A DNA stretch of 64,000 bases. It comes from an uncultured Pelagibacteraceae bacterium. GTDB lineage: Bacteria; Pseudomonadota; Alphaproteobacteria; Pelagibacterales; Pelagibacteraceae. The notes under the pieces were generated by a model. That model saw only the letters and a list, made by a program, of their open reading frames with translations, was not told the origin of the DNA and did no database searches. Location of the stretch: contig CACGSX010000004.1 of assembly GCA_902575835.1 (NCBI GenBank), positions 1 to 64,000 on the forward strand. Direction: 5' to 3'. Shown here one piece after another: positions 37,467 to 47,555 of this stretch; position 1 is the first letter of the stretch, and each line of letters opens with the position of its first letter. The position numbers and the translations under genes were made by a program.

Positions 37467-37907
37467 TTAAGCTGTTGCTTCTTTTGGAGCTTCTTTTTTT
37501 TGATCTTTAGTTGGAACTTTCTTTTTTTTATCAACTTTTTTAGCTTCAACATCTCTGTCAACAAATTCAATTACTGCCATTGGTGCATTGTCACCATATC
37601 TAAATCCAGCCTTTATAATTCTCGTATACCCACCTTTTCTATTTTCGTATCTTTTAGAAAGCGTTTTTTTAACTTTATTTGTAGATTTAATGTCCTGCAA
37701 TTTTGATATTAATGTTCTTGTATTAGATAAGGTGTCATTCTTGCCCAATGTTATAATTTTATCAGCTTGTGGTTTTAAAACTTTTGCTTTTGGTAAAGTA
37801 GTAGTGATTTGCTCATATTTTATTAATGAGTTGAGCATATTTTTTAACAAAGCTTTTCTGTGCTCTGAGGTTCTATTGAGCTTTTTGTGGCCCATTTTAT
37901 GTCTCAT
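37467..37907 (-). CDS. rplQ: 50S ribosomal protein L17
   Basis: Lines the peptide exit region of the large subunit. [23 protein letters not shown] (read in two parts) is the invariant N-terminus, and [20 protein letters not shown] the second block. At 146 aa it has a charged Lys/Glu/Ala tail of about 25 residues beyond the core. Last gene of the alpha operon; starts on a one-base overlap with rpoA. Confidence 0.97.
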   Translation of the reverse strand: MRHKMGHKKLNRTSEHRKALLKNMLNSLIKYEQITTTLPKAKVLKPQADKIITLGKNDTLSNTRTLISKLQDIKSTNKVKKTLSKRYENRKGGYTRIIKAGFRYGDNAPMAVIEFVDRDVEAKKVDKKKKVPTKDQKKEAPKEATA

Positions 37908-38935
37908 TAGATCGCTTCCTCAAGTTTTTTTGATAGTTCAGCAATATTATCTGGTGGCCAGTTCGGAATTTCCATACCGAGATAAAGTGACATGCCTGTT
38001 AATACTTCTTTAATCTCATTTAATGACTTTCTTCCAAAATTAGGTGTTCGCAACATTTCGCCTTCGGATTTTTGAACCAAATCACCTATATAAATAATGT
38101 TATCATTTTTTAAACAATTCATTGATCTAACAGAAAGTTCTAATTCATCAACTTTTCTTAATAAATTTTTATTAAATTCTGGTTCAGATGGTTGTTCTTT
38201 AACAATAACTTCTTGTGGTTCGTCAAAATTAACAAACATACCTAATTGATCCTGAAAAATTCTAGCTGAATATGCAACAGCATCTTCTGCAGATATCGAC
38301 CCATTTGTTTCAACTTCCATTGTTAATTTATCATAGTCTAAAGCTTTTCCTTCTCTAGCAGTACTGACTGAGTAAGATACCTTTTTTACTGGACTAAACA
38401 ATGAATCTATTGGAATTAAACCTAAAGGTGGTTCCTCTGGTTTATTCATATCAGCTGAAACATATCCTTTTCCGGTACCTACTGACATTTCCATATGAAA
38501 TTTTGTATTCTCATCTAAGTTGCAAATAATTAAATCAGGATTTAATATTTCAACATCAGCAACTGGTGTTATGTCAGATGCTTTAATTTCTCCTGGACCT
38601 TTAGCATCAAGTATTAATTTTTTTGGTTCATCAGAAGAACTTTTAAGGGCTAAAGATTTTACATTTAAAACTATGTCAGTTACATCTTCTCTTACTCCTT
38701 TTATTGATGTAAATTCATGTAATACTCCATCAATTTGAATAGATGTAACAGCTGTACCTCTAATTGAAGATAAAAGAATTCTTCTCAACGAGTTTCCAAG
38801 TGTTAATCCATAACCTTTTTCCAGTGGTTCTGCAGTAATTTTTGCGAATGAATTATCATCGCTTAATTGTACATCTAACTTTGCAGGTTTAATTAATGAT
38901 TTCCAATTTTTTGAATTTACCTCTGTTTGCTCCAT
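37907..38935 (-). CDS. rpoA: RNA polymerase alpha subunit
   Basis: Scaffold for polymerase assembly and contact point for UP elements and activators. N-terminal domain (about 20-235) has [22 protein letters not shown] and [14 protein letters not shown]. The C-terminal domain (about 265-335) has [16 protein letters not shown] and [15 protein letters not shown]. 342 aa is typical. One-base overlaps with rpsK upstream and rplQ downstream. Confidence 0.98.
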   Translation of the reverse strand: MEQTEVNSKNWKSLIKPAKLDVQLSDDNSFAKITAEPLEKGYGLTLGNSLRRILLSSIRGTAVTSIQIDGVLHEFTSIKGVREDVTDIVLNVKSLALKSSSDEPKKLILDAKGPGEIKASDITPVADVEILNPDLIICNLDENTKFHMEMSVGTGKGYVSADMNKPEEPPLGLIPIDSLFSPVKKVSYSVSTAREGKALDYDKLTMEVETNGSISAEDAVAYSARIFQDQLGMFVNFDEPQEVIVKEQPSEPEFNKNLLRKVDELELSVRSMNCLKNDNIIYIGDLVQKSEGEMLRTPNFGRKSLNEIKEVLTGMSLYLGMEIPNWPPDNIAELSKKLEEAI

Positions 38936-39372
38936 TAAACTCTCCTTTTTTTAGGTGGTCTTGTGCCATTGTGTGGCATTGGTGTTGTATCTTTAATTGA
39001 AATAATTTTAAATCCTCTTGCTTGTAATGCTCTCAAAGCAGTTTCCCTCCCAGATCCTGGCCCCTTAACTTCAACAGATAAAATTTTCATTCCAACTTCT
39101 AAAGCTTTAGCTGCAGCTGCATCAGCGGCAACTTGTGCAGCATATGGAGTAGACTTACGTGAACCTTTAAATCCCTTTTGTCCTGCAGATGCCCAAGAAA
39201 CTACATTTCCATTAGTATCAGCGATTGAAACAATAGTATTATTAAAAGTAGATTGTACATAAGCAATTCCATTCAAAATACTCTTCTTCCCTTTTTTCTT
39301 TTTAGAATAAGAACTTTTTTTAGATTTAACTTCTATTTTCTGCTCTTTATTATCGGATAATTCTTTTTTCAT
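38935..39372 (-). CDS. rpsK: 30S ribosomal protein S11
   Basis: Platform protein of the small subunit. [37 protein letters not shown] and the C-terminal [18 protein letters not shown] are diagnostic. At 145 aa it carries a Lys/Ser-rich N-terminal extension of about 30 residues before the conserved core, longer than in most bacteria. Confidence 0.98.
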   Translation of the reverse strand: MKKELSDNKEQKIEVKSKKSSYSKKKKGKKSILNGIAYVQSTFNNTIVSIADTNGNVVSWASAGQKGFKGSRKSTPYAAQVAADAAAAKALEVGMKILSVEVKGPGSGRETALRALQARGFKIISIKDTTPMPHNGTRPPKKRRV

Positions 39373-39755
39373 TATTTTTTAAGTGGTGTTAATTTTTTTC
39401 CTGCAATCGCTATAGCTTTTCCTTTTCTTGTTCTAGAATTACATCTTGTTCTTTGACCTCTGACAGGAAGTTTTTTTCTATGTCTAGATCCTCTATAGGT
39501 TGCAAGGTCAATTAATCTTTTTATACTTAATGATGTTTCTCTTCTTAGATCTCCCTCAACAGTAAACTTTTGGTCAATATATTCTCTAATTTTCAAAATT
39601 TGATCATCAGTAAGCTCATTTACTCTTTTTGATTTTGGTATCTCTAATTCTGTACAAATTTGTTGAGAAAATTTATTTCCAATTCCGTAAATATATGTAA
39701 GTCCAACATGAACTAGTTTATTTTGTGGTATGTTTACACCTGCAATACGAGCCAT
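39372..39755 (-). CDS. rpsM: 30S ribosomal protein S13
   Basis: Head protein contacting the P-site tRNA and the large subunit. [20 protein letters not shown] opens the protein and the basic [16 protein letters not shown] block closes it; 127 aa. First gene of the alpha operon portion. It is 55 bases downstream of adk and has its own promoter candidate in that gap. The usual rpmJ (L36) gene just upstream is missing. Confidence 0.98.
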   Translation of the reverse strand: MARIAGVNIPQNKLVHVGLTYIYGIGNKFSQQICTELEIPKSKRVNELTDDQILKIREYIDQKFTVEGDLRRETSLSIKRLIDLATYRGSRHRKKLPVRGQRTRCNSRTRKGKAIAIAGKKLTPLKK

Positions 39756-39778
39756 AATTTTTGTGATAAATTGTGCCT

Positions 39779-39806
39779 TTTATATAAGAAGATTAATCAA
39801 AGTCAA
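39779..39806 (-). promoter_or_regulatory. Internal sigma-70 promoter for rpsM-rpsK-rpoA-rplQ
   Basis: On the minus strand TTGACT (39801-39806) and TATAAA (39779-39784) stand 16 bases apart in the 55-base adk/rpsM gap; each hexamer matches consensus at five of six positions. Transcription would start near 39772, about 17 bases before the ATG. It would let the alpha operon be read independently of the long upstream transcript. Confidence 0.65.
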
Positions 39807-39810
39807 CGCC

Positions 39811-40374
39811 TTAAAAATTCAAAAAAGCCTTTATTTTATTGGTTATTTGGTCAATTTCCATAGATCCATCTATTTCATGAAAATTTGAATTTTTCGAATA
39901 GTAATCTAAAACTGGTTTAGTTGTAAATAGATAGGTATCATATCTTTTTAATATTGTATCTAAATCATCATCGGATCTTTTTTCTAAAATTTTTCTTTTT
40001 TTTATTCTTTCAATGATTGTTTCTTTGTTAACATTTAAGAAAAAAATATAGTCTATTTTCTGATTAGAACTATTTAGTATTATATCTAGATTTTGTGCTT
40101 GACTCTTAGATCTAGGATAACCATCAAAAATTAATTTTCCCTTTTTCTTAGGATCAAAGATATGATTTTTTAAAAGACTGTTTACAATCTCGTCACTAAC
40201 AAATTTACCTTCATTCATATTATTTATTATTTTTTTTCCTATATCTGTATCTTTTTTTATTTCTTCCCTTAAAATATCACCGGTAGAAATTTGATAACCG
40301 TTTAATTTTTTTACAAGATATTTAGCTTGAGTACCTTTTCCAGCTCCAGGAGGACCAAACAGTATTATATTCAC
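39811..40374 (-). CDS. adk: Adenylate kinase
   Basis: Interconverts ATP+AMP and 2 ADP. P-loop GPPGAGKGTQAKYLVKK (7-23), FDGYPRSKSQAQNLD and KRSDDDLDTILKRYDTY are conserved. At 187 aa it is the short form: the LID insertion of about 27 residues present in the 214-aa Escherichia coli enzyme is missing, so no LID zinc site. It starts directly after the secY stop, the usual secY-adk order. Confidence 0.96.
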   Translation of the reverse strand: MNIILFGPPGAGKGTQAKYLVKKLNGYQISTGDILREEIKKDTDIGKKIINNMNEGKFVSDEIVNSLLKNHIFDPKKKGKLIFDGYPRSKSQAQNLDIILNSSNQKIDYIFFLNVNKETIIERIKKRKILEKRSDDDLDTILKRYDTYLFTTKPVLDYYSKNSNFHEIDGSMEIDQITNKIKAFLNF

Positions 40375-41655
40375 CTATCTACCAAATTTAGTTTTTTTAA
40401 TAAGTTGCTCATATTGTGAACTCATCATCCTTGTTTGAATTTGAGTAACTGTGTCTATTGCAACAACTACAACAATCAAAACTGAGGCTCCACCCAAGTA
40501 AAATGGTATAGGATAATTAGCAATTAAAAATTCTGGCATTAGGCAAACAAGTGCAAGGTACAATGCTCCTATTGTAGTCAGTCTAGTCAATATCGTATCA
40601 ATATAAATTGCAGTGCTTTCTCCTGGTCTTATTCCTGGAATAAATCCACCATATTTTCTTAAATTTTCTGCAGTTTCAGTTGGATTGAAAGTTATTGAAG
40701 TATAAAAAAAAGTAAAAAATATTATTCCTGATGCATACAACAACATGTATAGTGGTTGTCCTTGAGAAAAGTATGATGAGATATTTAAAAATGTTTCATT
40801 TTGAGAAACGTTAAAATTTGAAAAAGTTACTGGCAATAATAATAAAGCAGAAGCAAAAATTGCAGGTATTACACCTGCTGAATTAATTTTTAAAGGCAGA
40901 TGTGAAGAATCTCCTCCATACATTTTGTTTCCCATTTGTCTCTTTGGATAATTTATAAGAATTTTTCTTAATGCTCTCTCCATAAAAACAATAAACATTA
41001 TAGTTGCAATAAGTAATATAAATATAAAGATTATCATTATAGTTGAAATTGCACCAGTTCTTCCTAATTCAAAAGTTGTCACTAAAGCTCTTGGAATTTC
41101 AGCAACAATACCTGAAAAAATAATTAATGAAATACCATTGCCAATTCCTCTTTGTGTGATTTGTTCACCAAGCCACATTAAAAATATAGTTCCAGCAACA
41201 ATTGTTGTAACTGTAGAAATTTTAAAAAATATTCCAGGATTAATAACTAAATCTGCTGACGATTCTAATCCAACTGCCAATCCATATCCTTGTATAGTTG
41301 CCAGTAATACAGTTCCATATCTTGTTATTTGAGTAATTTTTTGTCTTCCTATTTCACCTTGAGCCTTTAGATTTTTAAAATATTCTGAAACACCAGTGAG
41401 TAACTGGACAATAATTGAAGAAGATATATATGGCATTATTCCAAGAGCAAATATTGCCATTCTACTTACAGCTCCGCCTGCAAAAACATTAAACATGCCT
41501 AATAAACCTTTTTGATTACCCTCCATCATTATTTGAAGTTGTTCAGGGTCAATGCCTGGCAGAGGAACAAAAGTACCCAAACGATAAACAGCAAGGATAA
41601 AAAGTGTAAATAGTATTCTATTTCTTAAATCGCTAGATTGTGTTGAGGCACTCAT
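40375..41655 (-). CDS. secY: Protein translocase subunit SecY
   Basis: Central channel of the Sec translocon, with about ten membrane helices in 426 aa. YRLGTFVPLPGIDPEQL, GIMPYISSSIIVQLL, GEQITQRGIGNGISLIIFSGIV and GFIPGIRPGEST are SecY signatures. One-base overlap with rplO and zero spacing to adk. Confidence 0.98.
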   Translation of the reverse strand: MSASTQSSDLRNRILFTLFILAVYRLGTFVPLPGIDPEQLQIMMEGNQKGLLGMFNVFAGGAVSRMAIFALGIMPYISSSIIVQLLTGVSEYFKNLKAQGEIGRQKITQITRYGTVLLATIQGYGLAVGLESSADLVINPGIFFKISTVTTIVAGTIFLMWLGEQITQRGIGNGISLIIFSGIVAEIPRALVTTFELGRTGAISTIMIIFIFILLIATIMFIVFMERALRKILINYPKRQMGNKMYGGDSSHLPLKINSAGVIPAIFASALLLLPVTFSNFNVSQNETFLNISSYFSQGQPLYMLLYASGIIFFTFFYTSITFNPTETAENLRKYGGFIPGIRPGESTAIYIDTILTRLTTIGALYLALVCLMPEFLIANYPIPFYLGGASVLIVVVVAIDTVTQIQTRMMSSQYEQLIKKTKFGR

Positions 41656-42116
41656 TATTTAGATTGATTTTTAACAGTAATTTGTCCACCAGCTTTTTCA
41701 ATTTTCTCTTTAGCAGTTTTAGAAGAATAGTCTGCTTCTATATCAATTTTCGAATTAAAAATACCATTTGATAAAACTTTATATTTGTTAATTGATTTTC
41801 TGAATATTTTTGATTTTATAAATGTATTAATATTAATTTTTTCATCTACTTTAATTTTTTTATTATCAATAAGTTTTTGTAAATCACCTAAGTTCATCAC
41901 TGCTATATCATTTTTGTTCAAAGCGTTAAAACCTCTCTTGGGTAGTCTTCTATATAATGGCATTTGACCACCTTCAAAACTTTTAATAGCAACTCCAGAT
42001 CTTGATTTTTGACCTTTTACACCTCTACCAGAGGTTTTGCCCTTACCTGATCCTATTCCTCTTCCTACTCGAATTTTTTTTGTTTTAAGATTATTTAATG
42101 TATTTAAAGATGTCAT
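41655..42116 (-). CDS. rplO: 50S ribosomal protein L15
   Basis: Large-subunit assembly protein, 153 aa. The basic Gly-rich N-terminal arm [37 protein letters not shown] and the C-terminal core with IEKAGGQI identify it. Its ATG overlaps the rpsE stop by one base (TAATG), leaving no room for rpmD (L30), which normally sits between the two. Confidence 0.97.
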   Translation of the reverse strand: MTSLNTLNNLKTKKIRVGRGIGSGKGKTSGRGVKGQKSRSGVAIKSFEGGQMPLYRRLPKRGFNALNKNDIAVMNLGDLQKLIDNKKIKVDEKININTFIKSKIFRKSINKYKVLSNGIFNSKIDIEADYSSKTAKEKIEKAGGQITVKNQSK

Positions 42117-42616
42117 TATCCTCTTTTCTCAATTATCTCAGATATTTTTTTATTTCTTAAATTTGAAATATTTTTTGGTGAATTTTGTTTTGACAAAGCT
42201 TTTATACATGCTCTGATAACATTATGTGGATTTGCAGTACCCAAAGATTTAGCAACTATATCTTTTATACCTAGTACCTCACAGACTGCTCTAACTGGTC
42301 CACCCGCTATTATACCTGTTCCTTTGGGTGCAGATCTTAATTTAATTTTTCCTGCGCCATCTTTGCCGTAAATATCATGATGAATTGTTCTTCCATCTCT
42401 TAAGGGTATTTGTATTAATTTTCTTCTGGCTAAATCATTTGCTTTTTTGATTGCATCAGGAACTTGTTTTGCTTTTGCATGAGCAATGCCAATTTTACCA
42501 TTTTGATTACCAACTACTACTAAGGCTGAAAAACCAAATCTTCTTCCGCCTTTAACAACTTTAGTTATTCTATTTATGTGAACTAATTTTTCTACAAATT
42601 CTGTGTTTTTTTCCAT
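42116..42616 (-). CDS. rpsE: 30S ribosomal protein S5
   Basis: Fidelity-related small-subunit protein, 166 aa. The dsRBD-like first half has [20 protein letters not shown] with [13 protein letters not shown]; the second half has [21 protein letters not shown] and [12 protein letters not shown]. Third-last gene before secY; 3 bases after rplR. Confidence 0.98.
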   Translation of the reverse strand: MEKNTEFVEKLVHINRITKVVKGGRRFGFSALVVVGNQNGKIGIAHAKAKQVPDAIKKANDLARRKLIQIPLRDGRTIHHDIYGKDGAGKIKLRSAPKGTGIIAGGPVRAVCEVLGIKDIVAKSLGTANPHNVIRACIKALSKQNSPKNISNLRNKKISEIIEKRG

Positions 42617-42619
42617 ATT

Positions 42620-42970
42620 TTAAAATTCCATTCCATTTTTTCTTAATGTTTCAGCAAAAATTTTTACTCTTCCATGATATTTATAAATTCCTCTATCAAA
42701 ATAAATTTTTTTAATATTTTTTTCATTTGCTTTCTTAGCTAGTATTTCAGCAACAATAGTGGATAATTCTGATTTGTTTTTTTTATGTTCTTTAATTTCC
42801 TTATCTATTGACGAGGCAGAGACTAATGTAATGTTTTTTACATCATCTATTATTTGAGCACTTATATTTTTTGTAGATCTTGAAACACTTAATCTATATC
42901 TATCTTTAGAAACTTTTTTAAGTTTTTTTCTTACTCTGAATCTTTTTCTTTCGATTGTGCTTAATCTCAT
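42620..42970 (-). CDS. rplR: 50S ribosomal protein L18
   Basis: 5S rRNA-binding protein, 116 aa. [20 protein letters not shown], a central helix with Lys-rich stretch, and [20 protein letters not shown] near the end are the family blocks. Overlaps the rplF stop by one base. Confidence 0.96.
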   Translation of the reverse strand: MRLSTIERKRFRVRKKLKKVSKDRYRLSVSRSTKNISAQIIDDVKNITLVSASSIDKEIKEHKKNKSELSTIVAEILAKKANEKNIKKIYFDRGIYKYHGRVKIFAETLRKNGMEF

Positions 42971-43509
42971 TATTTTTTCTTACCTTCTTTTCTTAAAATA
43001 TATTGACCCTTTTCCTTTATCCCTTTTCCTTTATAAGGCTCGGGTGGTCTAATGCTTTTGATTTGTGAAGCAACCATACCAACTTGCTGTTTATTTGATC
43101 CACTTATTTTTAATGTTGTTTGTTTTTCAACACCTATTTTAATACCTTCTGGAATATCATAATTAATATCATGACTAAATCCTAGTTGCATATTTAAAAC
43201 ATTACCTTTTAGAGCAGCTCTGAAACCTACACCTGTAAGTTCAAGTATTTTCTCATAACCACTGCTTGCACCAATGATGGCATTATTAAGTAAACTTCTA
43301 TTCATGCCCCATAATCTTTTAGATGTATCATCAAGTTTTTTTGGTTTTATTGATACATCTTTACCTTCTGTAATATTAAGTTCAAACATTTCTAAATCTA
43401 ATTTTATTGCATGTTTACCTAACGGTCCCTCAACATTGACTGTATTGCCAGATAATAAAACTTTTACTTTTTCTGGTATCGGTATGTTTATTTTTCCTAT
43501 TTTAGACAT
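42970..43509 (-). CDS. rplF: 50S ribosomal protein L6
   Basis: Protein near the factor-binding site, two similar domains in 179 aa. [22 protein letters not shown] and the C-terminal [20 protein letters not shown] are diagnostic. One-base overlaps with rpsH upstream and rplR downstream. Confidence 0.98.
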   Translation of the reverse strand: MSKIGKINIPIPEKVKVLLSGNTVNVEGPLGKHAIKLDLEMFELNITEGKDVSIKPKKLDDTSKRLWGMNRSLLNNAIIGASSGYEKILELTGVGFRAALKGNVLNMQLGFSHDINYDIPEGIKIGVEKQTTLKISGSNKQQVGMVASQIKSIRPPEPYKGKGIKEKGQYILRKEGKKK

Positions 43510-43901
43510 TAAAACACCTTACAAATAATTTCACCACCAAGTTTTTTCTTTCTCGCATCGACATCTGTCATTACACCTTGTGGTGTAGATACAATTGCAA
43601 TTCCAAGACCATTATTTATTTTTGGTAGACTACTAGCGCTAGAGAATATTCTTCTTCCTGGTTTAGAAATTCTTTCAATAGTATTTATAACTGGATTTCC
43701 TGAGTTATATTTTAAATTAATTTCAATTGAGGGTTTTTTGTCATCATTGATTTTGTAGTCAATGATATAACCTTCTGACTTTAATACATCGGCAATCTTA
43801 GTTTTAAATTTTGATGATGGTAATGAGACTTTTCTGTGATTTCTCACTTGAGCATTTTTAATTCTTGCTAACATATCACCAATTGGATCACTTAAACTCA
43901 T
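43509..43901 (-). CDS. rpsH: 30S ribosomal protein S8
   Basis: 16S rRNA central-domain binder and, in Escherichia coli, the translational repressor of the spc operon. 130 aa: DPIGDMLARIKNAQ at the start, ISKPGRRIFSSASSLPKI and GLGIAIVSTPQGVMTD near the end. Whether S8 represses rplE here cannot be read from the sequence. Confidence 0.98.
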   Translation of the reverse strand: MSLSDPIGDMLARIKNAQVRNHRKVSLPSSKFKTKIADVLKSEGYIIDYKINDDKKPSIEINLKYNSGNPVINTIERISKPGRRIFSSASSLPKINNGLGIAIVSTPQGVMTDVDARKKKLGGEIICKVF

Positions 43902-43911
43902 ATTTTCCTTT

Positions 43912-44217
43912 CTACCAACTCGATTTTACCATTCCAGGAATTTTACCTTCTAAACCAAGTTGTCGAAGGGCTATTCTTGAAATTTTTAATTTTCTGTAAA
44001 CACCGTGTGGCCTACCTGTAATTTGACACCTATTCATTACTCTAACTTTTGCAGAATTTCGTGGTAATTTTGACAATTTTTGCTGAGCTTTAAATCTTTC
44101 TTCTAAAGATAATTTTTTGTTCATTATTATTTTTTTTAGCTTTAATCTTTTCTTATAAAATTTGTCTGACAATTTTATTCTTTTGTTGTTCTTGTTTATT
44201 GCACTCATTTTAGCCAT
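43912..44217 (-). CDS. rpsN: 30S ribosomal protein S14 (zinc-independent type)
   Basis: Head protein of the small subunit. The 101-aa length and the lack of CxxC pairs mark the long, zinc-free form. [20 protein letters not shown] and the final [11 protein letters not shown] are invariant blocks. One-base overlap with rplE, 10 bases before rpsH. Confidence 0.97.
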   Translation of the reverse strand: MAKMSAINKNNKRIKLSDKFYKKRLKLKKIIMNKKLSLEERFKAQQKLSKLPRNSAKVRVMNRCQITGRPHGVYRKLKISRIALRQLGLEGKIPGMVKSSW

Positions 44218-44771
44218 TAATCGCTCCTTTTTTCTCTGAATGGAAAATTTAAATATTTTAATAATTCAAAACTGTGTTCTACTTTTTGAGATTTAATTAC
44301 TATAGTAATGTCTAAACCTCTAATCTTGTCGACTTTATCAAAATTTACCTCTGGAAATATGATATGTTCCTTAACGCCAAAAGTATAATTTCCAAATTTA
44401 TCAAAACCATTCGGACTTAATCCCCTAAAATCTTTTATTCTTGGTAATGCTATATTTGTTAATCTATCAATAAATTCATACATTTTATTTTTTCTTAATG
44501 TTACCTTCAAACCTGAATTAGTACTTTTTCTAGTTTTAAAATTTGCAATAGATTTTTTGAATTTAGTTACTACAGGCATTTGACCAGTGATATTTGCTAG
44601 ATCCTCTTGGCATGATTTTAGAATTTTTTGATCATTTCCATCAAGACCTAAACCCATATTTAAAACAATTTTTTGGATTCTGGGACCCATGTATAAATTT
44701 TTATAACCAAACTTTTCTTTTAATGTTGGCTCAATATCTTTAGTTATGTTTAGTTTTAATCTAGGTATCAT
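44217..44771 (-). CDS. rplE: 50S ribosomal protein L5
   Basis: Binds 5S rRNA and contacts S13 across the subunit interface. 184 aa with [44 protein letters not shown] and [17 protein letters not shown]. Coupled by one-base overlaps to rplX and rpsN. Confidence 0.98.
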   Translation of the reverse strand: MIPRLKLNITKDIEPTLKEKFGYKNLYMGPRIQKIVLNMGLGLDGNDQKILKSCQEDLANITGQMPVVTKFKKSIANFKTRKSTNSGLKVTLRKNKMYEFIDRLTNIALPRIKDFRGLSPNGFDKFGNYTFGVKEHIIFPEVNFDKVDKIRGLDITIVIKSQKVEHSFELLKYLNFPFREKRSD

Positions 44772-45010
44772 TATTTTTTAGCCTCATTTTTGTTTTTGTT
44801 ATCAAAGATTGCTAAATTTGAGAGATGTATAAAGTTCTCTTTTGAAACTATTCCACCCTTCTTTTCTTTTGTGGTTTTCACATGTTTTTTTACCATGTTA
44901 ATACCTTTAACTTTTGCCCTATTATTTTTTCTATCAATTTCAATGACGTCTCCATCTTTATTTTTATCTTTGCCGTTCAATATCTTTACTTTAATACCTT
45001 TTTTAATCAT
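44771..45010 (-). CDS. rplX: 50S ribosomal protein L24 (short form)
   Basis: Assembly-initiating large-subunit protein. The KOW domain is intact: [19 protein letters not shown], then [14 protein letters not shown] and [15 protein letters not shown]. At 79 aa it is about 25 residues shorter than the usual 100-106, missing the C-terminal strand region and ending in a Lys/Asn-rich tail. No frameshift evidence: the following gene overlaps its stop by one base as elsewhere in the operon. Confidence 0.93.
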   Translation of the reverse strand: MIKKGIKVKILNGKDKNKDGDVIEIDRKNNRAKVKGINMVKKHVKTTKEKKGGIVSKENFIHLSNLAIFDNKNKNEAKK

Positions 45011-45378
45011 TATAATACCTCTGGTGCCAAAGAAATTATTTTCATTTGACCTCTATTTCTTAATTCCCTAGTAACGGGTCCAAAAATTCTAGTACCTATT
45101 GGCTCACCTTTATCATCTGTCAGAACAGCTGCATTGTTATCAAATCTTACTTTGGATCCATCATTTCTGTGAATTCCTTTTTTAACTCTAACAACAACAG
45201 CTTTATGTACCGCACCTTTTTTAACTTTTCCTTTTGGAATTGCTTCTTTAACTGCTACAACAATTGTATCGCCAATGCTTGCATATCTTCTTTTAGATCC
45301 ACCTAAAACTTTTATGCATTCAATTTTTTTTGCCCCAGTATTGTCTGCAACAAATAATTCTGTCTGAACTTGTATCAT
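45010..45378 (-). CDS. rplN: 50S ribosomal protein L14
   Basis: Core protein at the subunit interface, 122 aa. [20 protein letters not shown] at the start and [26 protein letters not shown] (in two blocks) at the end are almost invariant. Overlaps rpsQ by 4 bases. Confidence 0.98.
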   Translation of the reverse strand: MIQVQTELFVADNTGAKKIECIKVLGGSKRRYASIGDTIVVAVKEAIPKGKVKKGAVHKAVVVRVKKGIHRNDGSKVRFDNNAAVLTDDKGEPIGTRIFGPVTRELRNRGQMKIISLAPEVL

Positions 45379-45611
45379 TTGGGAACTCCTATTACTTCAA
45401 ATTTTTTCGACTTTGAGTAAGGTTTGCACTCTTGTATCGATACTTTATCACCATTTTTATATTTATTCTGTTCGTCATGAACACTATATTTTTTTCTAGC
45501 TTTGATTACTTTTTTTAATACTGGATGTTGATATTTTCTCTCAACTAGAACCGTTATAGTTTTATTTGGTTTATCGCCAACCACTATTCCATTTAGTATT
45601 TTTTTAGGCAT
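45375..45611 (-). CDS. rpsQ: 30S ribosomal protein S17
   Basis: OB-fold protein of the small-subunit body, 78 aa. [20 protein letters not shown] and [21 protein letters not shown] match. Overlaps rpmC by 8 bases. Confidence 0.97.
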   Translation of the reverse strand: MPKKILNGIVVGDKPNKTITVLVERKYQHPVLKKVIKARKKYSVHDEQNKYKNGDKVSIQECKPYSKSKKFEVIGVPK

Positions 45612-45792
45612 CTTTTCTCACTACTAATGTTTTTAATCTTGCAATATTCTTCTTCGTTTCACTTATTTTTGATGGACTTTTTATCTGACCATTAATTTTT
45701 TGAAATCTAAAGTTAAAAAGATCTTTTTTTAATTTTTCAATATTTTTCAAAGCCTGTTCTTTGGTCATTTTTTTTATCTCACTTTTTTTCAT
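45604..45792 (-). CDS. rpmC: 50S ribosomal protein L29
   Basis: Small two-helix protein near the exit tunnel, 62 aa. LKKDLFNFRFQKINGQIKSP followed by KKNIARLKTLVVRK is the conserved part. Abuts rplP with no spacer. Confidence 0.94.
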   Translation of the reverse strand: MKKSEIKKMTKEQALKNIEKLKKDLFNFRFQKINGQIKSPSKISETKKNIARLKTLVVRKDA

Positions 45793-46200
45793 TTAAATTC
45801 TCTTTATAAATTTACATTTAATAGGAAGCTTTGCCGATGCTTTGTATAAAGCCTCTCTAGCAATTTCTTCTGATACTCCGTCAACCTCAAATAAAATTCG
45901 CCCTGGTTTTACTCTGCATGCCCAAAATTCTGGTGAACCTTTTCCTTTACCCATTCTTACCTCGGTAGGCTTTTTTGATACGGGTATATTAGGAAACATT
46001 CTTGTCCAAACTCTACCTTGTCTTTTCATGTGTCTTGTTAATGCTACTCTAGCCGCCTCTATCTGTCTGGATATAATTCTTTCTGGCTGAATTGCTTTTA
46101 ATCCAAAAGAACCATAGTTCATAATATTACATCGGGAAGCATTGCCATGAATTCTTCCCTTATGTGCCTTTCTGAATTTTGTTCTAGTTGGTTGTAACAT
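45793..46200 (-). CDS. rplP: 50S ribosomal protein L16
   Basis: Contacts the A-site tRNA, 135 aa. [39 protein letters not shown] and [20 protein letters not shown] are signatures. Two bases after rpsC. Confidence 0.98.
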   Translation of the reverse strand: MLQPTRTKFRKAHKGRIHGNASRCNIMNYGSFGLKAIQPERIISRQIEAARVALTRHMKRQGRVWTRMFPNIPVSKKPTEVRMGKGKGSPEFWACRVKPGRILFEVDGVSEEIAREALYKASAKLPIKCKFIKRI

Positions 46201-46202
46201 TA

Positions 46203-46862
46203 TTATGTTTTGTTCCTTTCTTGGCTAAATTCTTTTGTGAAAATTTCTCCTTTATATATCCAAACTTTTATTCCAATTATTCCATAGGTTGTTAAAGCTT
46301 CTGCTTCTGCGTAATCAATATCTGCTCTTAAAGTATGGGATGGAATACTTCCATCTCTTAACCATTCTGTTCTTGCAATTTCGTTTCCGCCAAGTCTTCC
46401 GCTACATGAAACTTTAATTCCTTTAGCCCCCAATCTTAATGCTGATTGCATTGCTCTCTTCATTGCTCTCCTGTACGAAACACGTTTAACTAGTTGTTGG
46501 GCAATATTTTCAGCAACTAAAAATGAGTTTGTTTCAGGTTTTTTAACTTCCTTAATATTTAGCACTATTTCATTTGCACTCAATCTTGATAATTTTCCTT
46601 TAATTTTTTCTATATCACTTCCTTTTTTTCCAATTACGAATCCAGGTCTAGAAGTATAAATTGTTACGAAACATTTTTTTGCTGATCTCTCTATCATTAC
46701 TTTTGAAACACCTGAATTAATAACATTTTTTTTAATGAATTCTCTAATCTTAAAATCTTCAATTAAATAATTTCCAAAATCTTGTTTTTTTGCATACCAG
46801 ACGGAGTCCCATCCTCTATTGATACCTAATCTTAAACCAACAGGATTAACCTTTTGTCCCAT
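46203..46862 (-). CDS. rpsC: 30S ribosomal protein S3
   Basis: Part of the mRNA entry tunnel with helicase function. 219 aa: [22 protein letters not shown] domain with [16 protein letters not shown], and the C-terminal GCV-type block [15 protein letters not shown]. Starts 17 bases inside rplV, the longest overlap of the ribosomal block. Confidence 0.98.
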   Translation of the reverse strand: MGQKVNPVGLRLGINRGWDSVWYAKKQDFGNYLIEDFKIREFIKKNVINSGVSKVMIERSAKKCFVTIYTSRPGFVIGKKGSDIEKIKGKLSRLSANEIVLNIKEVKKPETNSFLVAENIAQQLVKRVSYRRAMKRAMQSALRLGAKGIKVSCSGRLGGNEIARTEWLRDGSIPSHTLRADIDYAEAEALTTYGIIGIKVWIYKGEIFTKEFSQERNKT

Positions 46863-47241
46863 GTTCCTTCTCTTTTTGTTTCATTTGTTCACTCAAAACT
46901 ATTGTTACGTTTGAGTACGGTTTCATAATTTCTGCAGCTCTACCTTTGGCTCTAGCTCTAAATCTTTTCATTATTACCTGTTTTCCACAGAAAGCTTCTT
47001 TAACTACTAAATTGTCAATATCGTATTGAAAATTATTTTCTGCATTAGCAACTGCAGATGAAATTGTTTTTTTAACATCTTTAGAAATTCTCTTTTCTGA
47101 GAAAGATAAATCTCTGATCGCAACTTCTACTTTTTTACCAACTATTGATTTGAGTACAGGTTTTAATTTTCTTACACTAGATCTTACATTCTTATTTATT
47201 GATCTAACTTGTTTTAAATCTATATCTTTATTTTTATTCAT
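46846..47241 (-). CDS. rplV: 50S ribosomal protein L22
   Basis: Its beta-hairpin lines the exit tunnel. The conserved hairpin and helix blocks are [39 protein letters not shown] and [20 protein letters not shown]. At 131 aa it has about 20 extra N-terminal residues. Confidence 0.95.
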   Translation of the reverse strand: MNKNKDIDLKQVRSINKNVRSSVRKLKPVLKSIVGKKVEVAIRDLSFSEKRISKDVKKTISSAVANAENNFQYDIDNLVVKEAFCGKQVIMKRFRARAKGRAAEIMKPYSNVTIVLSEQMKQKEKEHGTKG

Positions 47242-47243
47242 AT

Positions 47244-47552
47244 TTATTTCTTATCAGCTCCCTTGGCTCCACCCTCAACTTTTGCTTTTTTATCAGCTGG
47301 TGTATGACCAAAAAACTGTCTTGTTGGAGCAAATTCTCCAAATTTGTGTCCCACCATGTCTTCAGATACAGTTATTGGTATAAATTTTTTACCGTTATAT
47401 ATTAAAAAACTAAATCCTACAAAGTCAGGTATTATTGTAGACTTTCTAGACCAAGTTTTAATTGGTTTTTTATTTGGATCGTTTTTTATCTTTTCAACTT
47501 TTTTAATTAAACTCTCCTCAACAAACGGTCCTTTCCAAACAGATCTTGCCAT
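47244..47552 (-). CDS. rpsS: 30S ribosomal protein S19
   Basis: Head protein contacting S13. [36 protein letters not shown] and [16 protein letters not shown] are diagnostic. 102 aa, with a Gly/Lys/Ala tail of about ten residues beyond the usual end. Confidence 0.98.
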   Translation of the reverse strand: MARSVWKGPFVEESLIKKVEKIKNDPNKKPIKTWSRKSTIIPDFVGFSFLIYNGKKFIPITVSEDMVGHKFGEFAPTRQFFGHTPADKKAKVEGGAKGADKK

Positions 47553-47555
47553 AAA

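Noticed and set aside
37588-38013. 141-codon plus-strand frame opposite rplQ/rpoA
   Set aside because: Fully antisense to two conserved genes and without recognisable features.
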